NCBI GenBank assembly: GCA_964417875.1
Contig: CAYQJU010000004.1
Coordinates: 16,239-80,238 of the forward strand
Direction: 5' to 3'
DNA length: 64,000 nucleotides
DNA from: ZC4RG30 sp964417875
GTDB lineage: Bacteria > Pseudomonadota > Gammaproteobacteria > Steroidobacterales > Steroidobacteraceae
The position numbers and the translations under genes are program-made. The notes beneath the pieces were generated by a model, which was given only the letters and a program-made list of their open reading frames with translations, had not been told where the DNA came from and did no database searches. This document shows positions 1 to 8,550 of the stretch, in pieces (position 1 is the first letter of the stretch; every line of letters begins with the position of its first letter).

Positions 1-341
1 GAGTCATAGTGACGCAGCAGGTACCCGATCTGCTGCCAGATCGAACCGGACAGCCCCTCCGCCATGGCCTGCAGCCGTGCCTGCGAGTCGAGCATGGCCT
101 GCAATGCCTCGCCCTCCGCATGAAAACTCGGATCGGGACTGGCCAGGTGATGCCGCACCAGGCGGCCCATGTCCCCCTCGTGGAAGCGCGCGGCGATCTG
201 CTGGAACGGCGCCAGGTCGATCTGCACCTGGTCGAGCCTGCCGCCGACACGCTGGCGGTATTGCTGGATGAACCCCGGTACGCATCCGCCGGCAATGGTG
301 CCGGAGAGCAGTACCAGGCGATCCAGCAATCCGCGCAGCAC
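1..341 (-). CDS. DUF2937 family protein (partial, C-terminus outside window)
   Basis: The first 113 codons of a minus-strand gene that runs off the left edge. I chose the GTG at 341, because an in-frame TAG lies just upstream and the resulting start (VLRGLLDRLVLLSGTIAG) matches the N-terminus I know for DUF2937 proteins. The hydrophobic first 25 residues followed by VPGFIQQYRQRVGG and later ASPDPSF fit that family, which is usually about 170 residues with a second membrane segment near the C-terminus. Function is unknown for the family. No clear ribosome binding site is visible. It lies immediately downstream of the outer-membrane protein gene on the same strand, so the two may be cotranscribed. 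The family call is from memory of its pattern. Confidence 0.62.
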   Translation of the reverse strand, partial: MLRGLLDRLVLLSGTIAGGCVPGFIQQYRQRVGGRLDQVQIDLAPFQQIAARFHEGDMGRLVRHHLASPDPSFHAEGEALQAMLDSQARLQAMAEGLSGSIWQQIGYLLRHYD

Positions 342-359
342 GCGGTCAGCCCAGGAAAT

Positions 360-944
360 CTACAGGAATGACCTGGTGATGCTCAGCGACAGCATCGAGG
401 GCTTCACCGACAGGCCCTCGTCGTTGTCCTTGAGTCGGAAGCGCTCATATTCACCGCGCAACGCCCATGACCCGAGCTTGAACTGCGCGCCCAGGCCCCA
501 GGCGAAACGCGTGTCGTCGGTGCTGTAGTCGAAGGCATCGACATCGGCATCGACGCGGGCAACACCCGCCTTGGCATACAGGTCGAGCACCGGCATCGGC
601 AGGGGCACGTAGAACATGCCGAACGCGGCCAGGCCCTTGTAGTCCACCGCAGCCTCATCAGCGGACACCTTGCCGAAGTCGATGTAGTTCAGCTCGGCAC
701 CGAACATCGAAGCGAATCGCACGCCGCCCAGGATCTTCCACGACATGTCCTTGTCGTCGATGTCGGTGAATTCCAGCGGACCGGTATTGGCATCGCTCTG
801 GCCCAGACCCGCGCCAATGTAGAGATCGAAGCCGGGCACCTGCGCCTGCGCAGGCGCGGCGGCCAGCGCCAGTGCGCCGCCCGCCAGCACGGCGGGAAAC
901 AGGGTGCGGACCTTGCGCCGGTTTTCCAGATTCAGATTTGCCAT
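360..944 (-). CDS. Outer membrane beta-barrel protein (OmpA/OmpW-like porin family)
   Basis: A 194-residue protein. The ATG at 944 is preceded by GGAGG eight bases upstream, so longer in-frame extensions are rejected. Residues 1-35 form a signal peptide with a basic start (ENRRKVRTLFP), an alanine-rich core and an AQA cleavage site. The mature part begins FDLYIGAGLGQSDANTG and has alternating hydrophobic/polar strands and aromatic-glycine turns typical of an eight-stranded barrel. It ends ITRSFL, near the usual C-terminal aromatic assembly signal. It would sit in the outer membrane; ligand or channel role cannot be told from sequence. The 137 bases upstream to the next gene hold no promoter I would defend. 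Confidence 0.8.
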   Translation of the reverse strand: MANLNLENRRKVRTLFPAVLAGGALALAAAPAQAQVPGFDLYIGAGLGQSDANTGPLEFTDIDDKDMSWKILGGVRFASMFGAELNYIDFGKVSADEAAVDYKGLAAFGMFYVPLPMPVLDLYAKAGVARVDADVDAFDYSTDDTRFAWGLGAQFKLGSWALRGEYERFRLKDNDEGLSVKPSMLSLSITRSFL

Positions 945-1081
945 CAGTTGAACCTCCATGGACGAACGTGATGGGAACCCATGGTACGCCGTCGCCAGCC
1001 AAAGGCCTGCATTGCGCGAGCCCTGGCGAAACCATTCTGTGACTGTGTGGGATTCCACCGTCGCCCGGCAGCGACAGGCTC

Positions 1082-2083
1082 TTACAACTGCAGCGAACGC
1101 AATGCCCGCCGCGCGATATCCGGATGGTCGCAGAACACGCCATCCACCCCCGCCTTCGCATGCAGCTGGATCTCGGGGGCCATGTCGCCATGCCCGGCGA
1201 GGTCACCGCCCTTGCGGAATTTCACCGGCAGGAACATGTTCTCGGCGCGGAACGTCCAGGCATGCACCTTGAGCCCCGCCGCACGCGCATTCCCGACCAG
1301 CGGCGTGGGCGCCAACGTGCCATCGGCGCTCTCGCTGACCACCAGATTCTTCTGCACAGCCACCACATCGGCATATTCGGCGACGCGCCGCAGTCCTTCC
1401 GCCGACGACATGCGCGCATAGGTGCCACCTTTCTCCGGCGACTGGTCCCACGGCGCGCCCTCGGCGGCAATCAGCTGCACCAGCGGATAGTCGCATTGCC
1501 GGCGCAGGTAGCGCAGGTTGCCCACCTCGAAGGACTGGATGAACACCGGCGCCACGCCCAGCCCGCGCCGCAGCGTGTCGAGCAGCAGCGGCTCCAGCCG
1601 CAGCCCGATCGAGGCGAAGTGCGAAGGATGCTTGGTCTCCGGATACACGCCGATGGGACGCAGCCCCGCCGGCTGGCGCATCGAGTTCACATAGCCCACG
1701 TACTGCAGGATCTCATCGAGCGTGGGAACATCGAACCGCCCGTTGTAGCGCACATTGCGCGGCCGAAGCTCCGGGATGCGCTCGCGCGCGCGCAGCGTCT
1801 TGAGCTCCTCGAGCGTGAAATCCTCCGTGAACCAGCCGCTGACATCCACGCCATCGATGTACTGCGTGCGCTTGCGCTCCTCGAACTCCGGGTGGTCGGC
1901 CACATCGGTGGTGGTGCTGATCTCGTTCTCGTGGCGCGCCACCAGCACGCCATCCCGCGTGGCGACGAGGTCTGGCTCGATGTAATCCGCACCATGCAGC
2001 AGCGCCAGCGAATAGGACGCCAGCGTGTGCTCCGGCAGATGGCCGCTGGCGCCGCGATGTCCGATCAGCAGCGGCATGCTCAT
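1082..2083 (-). CDS. Glycerophosphodiester phosphodiesterase, GlpQ-like, no signal peptide
   Basis: A 333-residue GDPD enzyme that should hydrolyse glycerophosphodiesters to an alcohol and glycerol 3-phosphate. The catalytic and metal residues are visible: His9-Arg10 in IGHRGASG, Glu36 and Asp38 in YIEPDL, and His51 in VARHE. The long insert after these (YIDGVDVSGWFTEDFTLEEL) is typical of the GlpQ branch. Most GlpQ proteins are periplasmic, but no signal peptide is present here, so this copy is probably cytoplasmic. Its ATG overlaps the gltS stop by four bases (ATGA), so it is the last gene of a gor-gltS-GDPD operon. The link between glutathione reductase, glutamate transport and phosphodiester turnover is not obvious. 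Confidence 0.88.
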   Translation of the reverse strand: MSMPLLIGHRGASGHLPEHTLASYSLALLHGADYIEPDLVATRDGVLVARHENEISTTTDVADHPEFEERKRTQYIDGVDVSGWFTEDFTLEELKTLRARERIPELRPRNVRYNGRFDVPTLDEILQYVGYVNSMRQPAGLRPIGVYPETKHPSHFASIGLRLEPLLLDTLRRGLGVAPVFIQSFEVGNLRYLRRQCDYPLVQLIAAEGAPWDQSPEKGGTYARMSSAEGLRRVAEYADVVAVQKNLVVSESADGTLAPTPLVGNARAAGLKVHAWTFRAENMFLPVKFRKGGDLAGHGDMAPEIQLHAKAGVDGVFCDHPDIARRALRSLQL

Positions 2084-3303
2084 CGCAGGATGTTGATGCC
2101 CCAGGTCACCAGCAGCGCATTGGTGAAATCGATGAAGAACGCACCCACCACCGGCGCCACCAGGAAGGCGCGCGGCGCCGGACCGTAGCGTTCGACCAGC
2201 GTGCGCATCACCGCCATCGCATTGGCGGTGGTGCCGAGCATGAAGCCGATGAAGCCGCCGCCCATCACCGAGGCTTCATAGTCGCGGCCCATCAGCCGGA
2301 ACATGATCGGCACGCTGACCAGGATCAGGGCGATCTGCGCCAGCAGGCTCACCAGCAGCGGCATGGCAAGGCCGGCCAGCTCCCACAGCTCCAGGGTCAT
2401 CAGCGCCAGCACCAGGAACAGCGACAGCGTGATGGCGCCGATGGTGTCGAGGATGCGCATCGACAACCCGAACCAGCCGGTCATGTCATCCAGGTTGCGG
2501 ATCAGCGCCGCCACCAGCATCGCGCCGATGTAGGCCGGCAACGTGATGCCGCGCGATTCGATCCAGCCGGACAGCCAGTATCCCAGCGCCATCGCCACCA
2601 GCAGCATCACCACATTCTTCATCACCGCCCAGGTCTCGGCGGTTTCGTCGTCGCCGAGTTCAACCTTTGGCGCGGCCTCGCCCGCTTCTGGCGCGAATTC
2701 CACGTCGGGCTTCGGCGGCGGCGGACTGCTGCGGGTGTCGAGCCGGTGCCGGTGCACCAGCCAGCCGGTGACCGGCCCGCCGATCAGCGCGCCGCAGACG
2801 ATGCCGGCCATGGCCATGGCCAGCGCAATGGAGGCCGCACCGGTGACGCCGGCCTCCTCGAACAGCGGCGCGAAGGCCAGGCCCGTGCCCGGCCCGCCGG
2901 TCAGCGTCACGGAACCGGCCAGCAGGCCGAACAGCGGATTCAGCCCGAACAGCATGGCCACCGCCACGCCGACCACGTTCTGCATCAACGCGAACACCGT
3001 GGCGGCCATGAAGAACAGCAGCACCTGCGGACCGCCCACTTTCACCAGCGACAGGCTGGCGCCGAAGCCGATGGTGGTGAAGAAGGCGATCATCAGCGGT
3101 GTCTGCAGCGCGGTATCGAACTCGAACAGCGTCACGTCCTGGCCGCGTGCCAACAGCACGGCCACGGCCACCAGCAGTCCGCCCAGCACCGGTGCGGGCA
3201 GGTTCAGGCGCGCCAGCACCGGGAATACCCGCCGCAGCAGGTAGCCCAGCATCAGCACCACGCCGGCAAAGGCCAGCGTATTGATGAGGTTCAGCTTCAG
3301 CAT
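2080..3303 (-). CDS. gltS: Sodium/glutamate symporter GltS
   Basis: A 407-residue inner-membrane transporter, close to the usual GltS length of about 400. It begins LNLINTLAFAGVVLMLGYLL and shows about ten hydrophobic segments arranged as two halves. The conserved GSVTLTGGPGTGLAFAP loop and the repeat-like GGGFIGFMLGTTANAMAVM near residue 355 are the family re-entrant/selectivity motifs. A charged cytoplasmic linker (residues about 190-225, rich in Pro, Glu and Asp) separates the halves. It should take up L-glutamate with sodium. It follows gor by five bases (AGGGATC precedes the ATG) and overlaps the GDPD gene, so glutamate import is cotranscribed with glutathione reduction. Confidence 0.92.
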   Translation of the reverse strand: MLKLNLINTLAFAGVVLMLGYLLRRVFPVLARLNLPAPVLGGLLVAVAVLLARGQDVTLFEFDTALQTPLMIAFFTTIGFGASLSLVKVGGPQVLLFFMAATVFALMQNVVGVAVAMLFGLNPLFGLLAGSVTLTGGPGTGLAFAPLFEEAGVTGAASIALAMAMAGIVCGALIGGPVTGWLVHRHRLDTRSSPPPPKPDVEFAPEAGEAAPKVELGDDETAETWAVMKNVVMLLVAMALGYWLSGWIESRGITLPAYIGAMLVAALIRNLDDMTGWFGLSMRILDTIGAITLSLFLVLALMTLELWELAGLAMPLLVSLLAQIALILVSVPIMFRLMGRDYEASVMGGGFIGFMLGTTANAMAVMRTLVERYGPAPRAFLVAPVVGAFFIDFTNALLVTWGINILR

Positions 3304-3308
3304 GATCC

Positions 3309-4652
3309 CTAGCGCATCGTGACCAGTTCTTCTGCCGCAGTGGGATGGATGGCTACCGTATCATCGAAGTCGCGCTTGGTCGCCCCCATGCGCACGGCCA
3401 CTGCGAATCCCTGCAGCATCTCATCCACACCGCGACCGGCCAGATGCACGCCGACCACGCGTTCTTCCGCACCGGTGGTGACGATCTTCATGTGTGTGCG
3501 CGGCCGCGCCTCGGTCATCGCGTGATACATGGGCACGAACTGCGCGCGATAGCACTTCACCGCGTCATCGCCAAAGCGCGCGCGGGCCTCAGGTTCGGTG
3601 AGCCCCACCGTGCCCAGCGGCGGATGCGAAAACACCACCGTGGGCACGTTCTCATAGGACAGCTTGCGCCCTTCCATTCCACCCCAGAGGCGATCGGCCA
3701 GGCGCCGTCCAGCCGCAATCGCCACCGGCGTGAGCGGCAACCGGCCCGTGAGATCACCCACGGCGAACACGCCGGGCTCGGAAGTCTGCTGGAACTCGTC
3801 GACCGCAATGAAGCCATCCGCACCGCGCGCGATGCCGTCATGGATGCATCCGGTCATCGGTTCACGGCCAATGGCCCAGATCACCGCGTCCTGGCCGATC
3901 AGTGTCTCCCCTTCGCCCAGGTCCAGGTCGAAGCGTCCGTCGGCGCCGCGCCTCAGCGCAGAGGTGCCGCACTGCATGCGCATCGTCACGTCGAGCTCGC
4001 CCAGTCCCTGCATCGCCGCCTCGACCAGCAGCGGATCGAAACCCCGCAGCACCTGTGCGCTGCGCGCCACCAGCGTCACGGTGCTGCCCAGCGCGGCGAA
4101 CACGCCGGCCAGTTCCAGTCCGATGTAACCGGTGCCCACCACGGTGACCCGCTGCGGGCGGTGCTCCAGTGCGAAGAAGCCATCGGAATCCAGACCCAGC
4201 TCCGCGCCCGGAATATCCGGCCGCCGCGGCCGGCCGCCGGTGGCCAGCACCACGCGCTCGCCCACCAGGCGACGGCCTGCGACCTCGATGCAGCGACCCG
4301 GCAGCAGACGGCCATGGCCACGCACCAGCTCGACATTGGCGCGTCCCAGGTTGGCCTCGTAGATGGTGTTGAGGCGCGCCACATAGGCGTCGCGACGCTG
4401 CTTGAGCGCATTCCAGTCGTGGCCGCCCACGGTCACGTCGAAACCATAGCCGCGCGCATCGTCGAGCGCACCGGCCAGGTCGGCCGCGGTCCACATGATT
4501 TTCTTCGGCACGCAACCCACATTCACGCAGGTGCCGCCCAGGCGTCCGGCCTCCACCAGGGCCACCCTGGCGCCATATTCGGCGGCGCGACGGGCCGTGG
4601 CGATGCCACCGCTGCCACCGCCCAGCACGATCAGATCGAAGGATTCACTCAT
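3309..4652 (-). CDS. gor: Glutathione-disulfide reductase
   Basis: A 447-residue flavoprotein disulfide reductase that should regenerate GSH from GSSG with NADPH in the cytoplasm. The FAD motif GGGSGG is at residues 11-16. The redox pair is Cys42/Cys47 in GGTCVNVGCVPKK. The second nucleotide motif is GTGYIGLELAG, followed by TLVARSAQVLRGFD, whose arginines suit NADPH and argue for Gor rather than lipoamide dehydrogenase. The C-terminal VAIHPTAAEELV carries the catalytic His and Glu. It is the first gene of the gor-gltS-GDPD operon and diverges from prlC with only 17 bases between start codons. No Shine-Dalgarno is visible, whereas a TATTAT box ends six bases before the ATG, which may mean leaderless translation. 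Confidence 0.93.
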   Translation of the reverse strand: MSESFDLIVLGGGSGGIATARRAAEYGARVALVEAGRLGGTCVNVGCVPKKIMWTAADLAGALDDARGYGFDVTVGGHDWNALKQRRDAYVARLNTIYEANLGRANVELVRGHGRLLPGRCIEVAGRRLVGERVVLATGGRPRRPDIPGAELGLDSDGFFALEHRPQRVTVVGTGYIGLELAGVFAALGSTVTLVARSAQVLRGFDPLLVEAAMQGLGELDVTMRMQCGTSALRRGADGRFDLDLGEGETLIGQDAVIWAIGREPMTGCIHDGIARGADGFIAVDEFQQTSEPGVFAVGDLTGRLPLTPVAIAAGRRLADRLWGGMEGRKLSYENVPTVVFSHPPLGTVGLTEPEARARFGDDAVKCYRAQFVPMYHAMTEARPRTHMKIVTTGAEERVVGVHLAGRGVDEMLQGFAVAVRMGATKRDFDDTVAIHPTAAEELVTMR

Positions 4653-4658
4653 GGGCGC

Positions 4659-4664
4659 ATAATA
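4659..4664 (-). promoter_or_regulatory. Possible -10 box for a leaderless gor transcript
   Basis: Read on the minus strand, TATTAT (5 of 6 matches to TATAAT) lies exactly six bases before the gor ATG. Transcription would then start at or next to the A of the start codon. No convincing -35 is seen 16-18 bases further upstream, which is already inside prlC. The short 17-base divergent gap leaves little room for any other arrangement. Confidence 0.35.
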
Positions 4665-4669
4665 GGAGA

Positions 4670-6691
4670 ATGAACCCGAATCCGCTGCTGCACGACCAGC
4701 CCCTGCCCGCCTTCGACGCCATCCGCCCGGAACATGTGGAACCTGGCGTGCGCGCCGTGCTCGACGAGAACCGCGCGCGCATCCGCCAGATCGAGACCGC
4801 GCAACAGCCCACCTTCAGCACCGTGGTCGAACCGCTGGAAGAACTGCAGCATCGCCTGGCGCGCACCTGGTCGCCGGTGGGTCACCTCAACGCGGTGATG
4901 AACAACGAACCACTGCGCGAACGCTACAACGCCTGCCTGCCGCTGCTGTCCGAATACGCCACCGACCTTACGCAGAACGAGCGCCTGTTCAAGGCCTTCA
5001 GCGCGGTGCGCGGCAGCGAGGCCGGCACGCTCGATGACGAGCAGCTGGCGGTGGTCGACCAGGCATTGCTCGAGTTCCGCCTCGCCGGCGTCGCACTGGA
5101 CGGGCAGAAGAAGGACCGCTTCAAGGCGGTGATGCTCGAGATGGCGCGGCTGGCGGCAAAGTTCGACGAGAACGTGCTTGACGCCACCAATTCCTTCACG
5201 CACGAAGTCGCCGATGTGGCGGAGCTTGCCGGCCTGAATCCCACCATCATTGCGCAGGCGAAGGAACGTGCGGCAGTGGCCGGCCGCACCGGCTGGCTGC
5301 TGGGACTCGACCAGCCCACCTATGTGGCCGTGGTCACCGATGCGCATTCGCGCGCGCTGCGCGAAACCTTCTATCGCGCCTGGAGCACGCGTGCCGCCAC
5401 CACCGGGCCGACGCCGGCGAAGTTCGACAACACCGCGGTGATGGAAGACCTGCTGCGCCTGCGCCACGAGGCCGCGCAGCTGCTGGGCTATCCGAACTAT
5501 GCCGCCTACGCGCTGGCGCGGCGCATGGCGCGCAGCGTCGAGGAAGTGATGGACTTCCTGCGGTCACTGGCCCGCGCCGCGCGTCCCGCCGCCGAACGCG
5601 AACTGGCCGAACTCACCGCCTTCGCCGGCCGCCCGCTGGAAGCCTGGGACATCACCTATTACTCCGAGCGCCTGCAGGAGCAGCGCTACAGCATCTCGCA
5701 GGAGGAACTGCGTCCCTGGTTCCCGCTGACGCGCGTGCTCGACGGCCTGTTCGGCCTCGTGAAGCAGCTGTTCGAGGTCGACTTCCGGCCGCGCAGCGAT
5801 GTGCCGCTGTGGCATCCGGATGTGCGCTACTACGACATCCTCGATGCCGGCGGGGCGGTCATCGGCGGTGTCTACCTCGATCCCTATGCGCGCCCCAACA
5901 AGCGCAGCGGCGCCTGGATGGATGACTGCGTGGGCCGCAAGGAGCTTCCCGGCGGCCGCGCGCTGCCGGTGGCCTATCTGGTCTGCAATGCGCTGCCCGG
6001 CGCGGCCGGCAAGCCGGCGCAGCTCACCCACGATGACGTGGTGACGCTGTTCCATGAATTCGGCCACGGCCTGCACCACCTGCTGACGCGCGTGCGCTAT
6101 CCCTCGATCGCCGGCATCAACGGCGTGGCCTGGGATGCGGTCGAGCTGCCCAGCCAGTTCATGGAGAACTACGCCTGGCAGCCGGAGGTGCTGCGCGGGA
6201 TCACCGCGCATGTCGAGGACGGCTCGCCGCTGCCCGAAGAGAAGATCACCCAGCTGCTGAAGACGCGCAGCTTCCAGGCGGGCCTGGCCACGGTGCGGCA
6301 GCTGGAGTTCGCGCTGTTCGACTTCCGCCTGCACGCGGAATATGACCCGGCGAAGGGCGCGCACATCAGCGAGCTGCTCGATGAGGTGCGCCGCGAGGTG
6401 GCGGTGATCCGCGTGCCCGAGTGGAATCGCTACCCCAACAGCTTCGGCCACATCTTCGCCGGCGGCTATGCGGCCGGCTACTACAGCTACAAGTGGGCCG
6501 AGGTGCTGTCGGCCGATGCCTTCGCGGCTTTCGAGGAGGCCGGCATCTACGACCGGGCCACCGCGCGGCGCTTCGTCGATGCCATCCTCGCGCGCGGCGG
6601 CAGCCGCCATGCGCTGGATGCCTTTGTCGCATTTCGCGGACGGGCGCCGGACATCCAGCCGCTGCTGCGCCTGCACGGCATCGCCAGCTGA
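4670..6691 (+). CDS. prlC: Oligopeptidase A (M3 zinc metallopeptidase)
   Basis: A 673-residue cytoplasmic peptidase, the usual length for PrlC/OpdA, which degrades short peptides including cleaved signal peptides. The zinc site HEFGHGLHH starts at His462, with a further ligand expected in the downstream ELPSQFMENYAW segment. The C-terminal NSFGHIFAGGYAAGYYSYKW is characteristic of the family. The start NPLLHDQPLPAFDAIRPEHV aligns with the known PrlC N-terminus. An AGGAGA lies almost directly against the ATG, closer than ideal for ribosome binding. It diverges from gor across 17 bases. Confidence 0.95.
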   Translation: MNPNPLLHDQPLPAFDAIRPEHVEPGVRAVLDENRARIRQIETAQQPTFSTVVEPLEELQHRLARTWSPVGHLNAVMNNEPLRERYNACLPLLSEYATDLTQNERLFKAFSAVRGSEAGTLDDEQLAVVDQALLEFRLAGVALDGQKKDRFKAVMLEMARLAAKFDENVLDATNSFTHEVADVAELAGLNPTIIAQAKERAAVAGRTGWLLGLDQPTYVAVVTDAHSRALRETFYRAWSTRAATTGPTPAKFDNTAVMEDLLRLRHEAAQLLGYPNYAAYALARRMARSVEEVMDFLRSLARAARPAAERELAELTAFAGRPLEAWDITYYSERLQEQRYSISQEELRPWFPLTRVLDGLFGLVKQLFEVDFRPRSDVPLWHPDVRYYDILDAGGAVIGGVYLDPYARPNKRSGAWMDDCVGRKELPGGRALPVAYLVCNALPGAAGKPAQLTHDDVVTLFHEFGHGLHHLLTRVRYPSIAGINGVAWDAVELPSQFMENYAWQPEVLRGITAHVEDGSPLPEEKITQLLKTRSFQAGLATVRQLEFALFDFRLHAEYDPAKGAHISELLDEVRREVAVIRVPEWNRYPNSFGHIFAGGYAAGYYSYKWAEVLSADAFAAFEEAGIYDRATARRFVDAILARGGSRHALDAFVAFRGRAPDIQPLLRLHGIAS

Positions 6692-6788
6692 TCGCGGGCA
6701 TGAATTGACATATCGGTCGGGGGGCCGGTGACACAAACTGCGGAACGCGTCGTGTGCGCCGGGTTCGCCGGTGCCTAGACTGCCTTGC

Positions 6789-7802
6789 ATGTACAACGCC
6801 CGCCGCAGCGACTACGACGTCACCAACACGGTTCGGGTGTCTTCCGCCCCCGATGTTCGCGATGCGGTGAAGGATCTGTTCCTGGCCACCTGGCCGGGCA
6901 TGTATTTCGGACCGGTGGCGCGTGCCTTCCATGATTTCGAGCTGGCCTTCACCGGCCGCATGCCCGGCTATTTCGGCGTCGACACCGTCTACCACGACCA
7001 GCAGCACACACTGGATGTGACGCTGGCGATGGCGCGGCTGATCGTCGGCTATGAGCGCCAGCACCAGGGCACCGACCTGGCCCTGGGCGCCGAGCGCGGC
7101 GCGGTGGGCATCTTCCTCGCGCTGTTCCACGACATCGGCTACCTGCGCGAGAAGGGCGAGGAGGCGCAGAACGGCGCCGAGTTCACCCGCAACCATGTGT
7201 CGCGCAGCGCGCGTTTCATGAACTATTACCTGCCGGAGATCGGCTATGCCCACTGGGCGCCGCTCACGGCCGAGCTGGTGCATTACACCGGCTACGAGAA
7301 GACCTTCGACGAGATCGGCAAGGTGATCACCGATCCACGCGACATCGCGCTCGGCCACCTTCTGGGCACGGCCGACATGGTCGCGCAGATGGCCGACCGC
7401 TGTTATCTGGAGAAATGCCGTGACCGGCTGTACCCGGAGTTCGTGCTCGGCGGCGTAGCGCTGTCGGTCAGCGACACCGGCGACACCGGCGTGCGCTATG
7501 CCTCCGGCCTCGACCTGCTGCGCCAGACGCCGCAGTTCATGCAGGACACGATCACCAAGCGCCTGGATGGCGCCTTCGGCAGCGCATACCGCTACATGGA
7601 ACCGCTGTTTGACGGCCGCAATCCCTACATGGAGTCCATCCAGCGCAGCCTGGAGTTCCTGCGCCACGTGCTGCGCGGGGAAAGCTGGCGCATGCTGCGG
7701 CGGACGCCGCAGGTCTACACGGCGCAGCCCGACCCGCTCAATACCGTGCGCGGGCTGATGTCCACCTATCTCAGGCGAGCCTGGCTGCGCCAGCCACGCT
7801 GA
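6789..7802 (+). CDS. HD-domain (putative metal-dependent phosphohydrolase) protein
   Basis: A 337-residue protein from the ATG at 6789; an in-frame GTG at 6771 would add six residues, and neither start has a good ribosome binding site. The metal ligands of an HD domain are visible: His69 in VYHDQQHTLD, His114-Asp115 in LFHDIGYLREKG, further His in NHVSRSARF and ELVHYTGY, and Asp in LLGTADMVAQMADR. It resembles the catalytic core of HD phosphodiesterases but has no regulatory domain and no signal peptide. The substrate is unknown. It is convergent with the M15 peptidase gene and overlaps its 3' end by 32 bases. The neighbouring GGDEF/EAL gene makes a nucleotide-signalling role conceivable, not shown. 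Confidence 0.72.
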   Translation: MYNARRSDYDVTNTVRVSSAPDVRDAVKDLFLATWPGMYFGPVARAFHDFELAFTGRMPGYFGVDTVYHDQQHTLDVTLAMARLIVGYERQHQGTDLALGAERGAVGIFLALFHDIGYLREKGEEAQNGAEFTRNHVSRSARFMNYYLPEIGYAHWAPLTAELVHYTGYEKTFDEIGKVITDPRDIALGHLLGTADMVAQMADRCYLEKCRDRLYPEFVLGGVALSVSDTGDTGVRYASGLDLLRQTPQFMQDTITKRLDGAFGSAYRYMEPLFDGRNPYMESIQRSLEFLRHVLRGESWRMLRRTPQVYTAQPDPLNTVRGLMSTYLRRAWLRQPR

Positions 7803-8499
7803 TCGCCGCCGCCGGCGGCGCATCCACGTTCAGCACATAGCGCTCGAAGACGTCGGGCAGCTGGCGCTCGATCGCGGCGCGGTCTTCCAGCGGTGCGGCA
7901 TCCAGGGCGCGGCGCAGGTCCGCCGCGGCGAACTGCCGCAGGGCATCCTCTGCCACCGCGGCATGGCTCAGGTGCCAGGGCTCCGGCCGCACGCCGCCGC
8001 GCCAGGTGGCATAGGGACGATAGAAGCCGAAGCCTGCGGCATGCGCGTCGAGCCAGGCGTTCAGCCGGCCGAAGATGCCGTCGGGGGCATATTCCTCCGG
8101 CACCACCTGCAGGCGGTACCCCGGCGGCAGCGCGGCCGCGTCCATCACGTCGAAGTCCGTGCCCCAGTGGTGGCGACTGGCGCCCGGCAGCGCCGACCAG
8201 CAGAGGATGGCCGCCACCCGCGCGTCCGCATCCAGCGCCCGCGCATCCAGCAACTGCCCGTTGGCGCCGCGCAGTTCACGCTCGCCGCACGCCTTGGCGT
8301 TCCAGATCGCAAGCTGACGCTCGAAATCGCGGAACGAGGAGAACGGCACCAGGTCGATGCCGGCCTGCGCGGCGGCAGCCCGCATCGCCCGGAACGGCGC
8401 CACCACCTCGCGGTGCAGCCCGCAGGGTGGATCTTCCAGAGTGACGATATGGGTACGGGCGCGGCCGGTCAGTTCGTCTGTCGAAAAACGAATGGACAT
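7771..8499 (-). CDS. M15-family D-alanyl-D-alanine carboxypeptidase-like protein (VanY/DacB type)
   Basis: A 242-residue zinc peptidase expected to trim peptidoglycan peptides. The M15 motif is clear: Ser108, His110 and Asp117 in SRHHWGTDFDV fit SxHxxGxAxD, and EPWHLSH supplies the catalytic Glu and third zinc ligand. FSSFRDFERQLAIWN upstream is also typical. No signal peptide is seen at the chosen ATG, which is unusual for a cell-wall enzyme. The protein may be exported by other means, or act on cytoplasmic or recycled muropeptides. It diverges from the GGDEF/EAL gene, and its last 32 bases are antisense to the end of the HD gene. Confidence 0.85.
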   Translation of the reverse strand: MSIRFSTDELTGRARTHIVTLEDPPCGLHREVVAPFRAMRAAAAQAGIDLVPFSSFRDFERQLAIWNAKACGERELRGANGQLLDARALDADARVAAILCWSALPGASRHHWGTDFDVMDAAALPPGYRLQVVPEEYAPDGIFGRLNAWLDAHAAGFGFYRPYATWRGGVRPEPWHLSHAAVAEDALRQFAAADLRRALDAAPLEDRAAIERQLPDVFERYVLNVDAPPAAAISVAGAARLA

Positions 8500-8550
8500 A
8501 ATCTGGGCAGATGGGCGCTAGCGGCGGTGAAGGGCCGAGGTTACCATCTC

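Noticed and set aside
6705..6745. Promoter for the HD-domain gene starting with TTGACA
   Set aside because: The -35 is perfect but no acceptable -10 lies at 16-19 bases.
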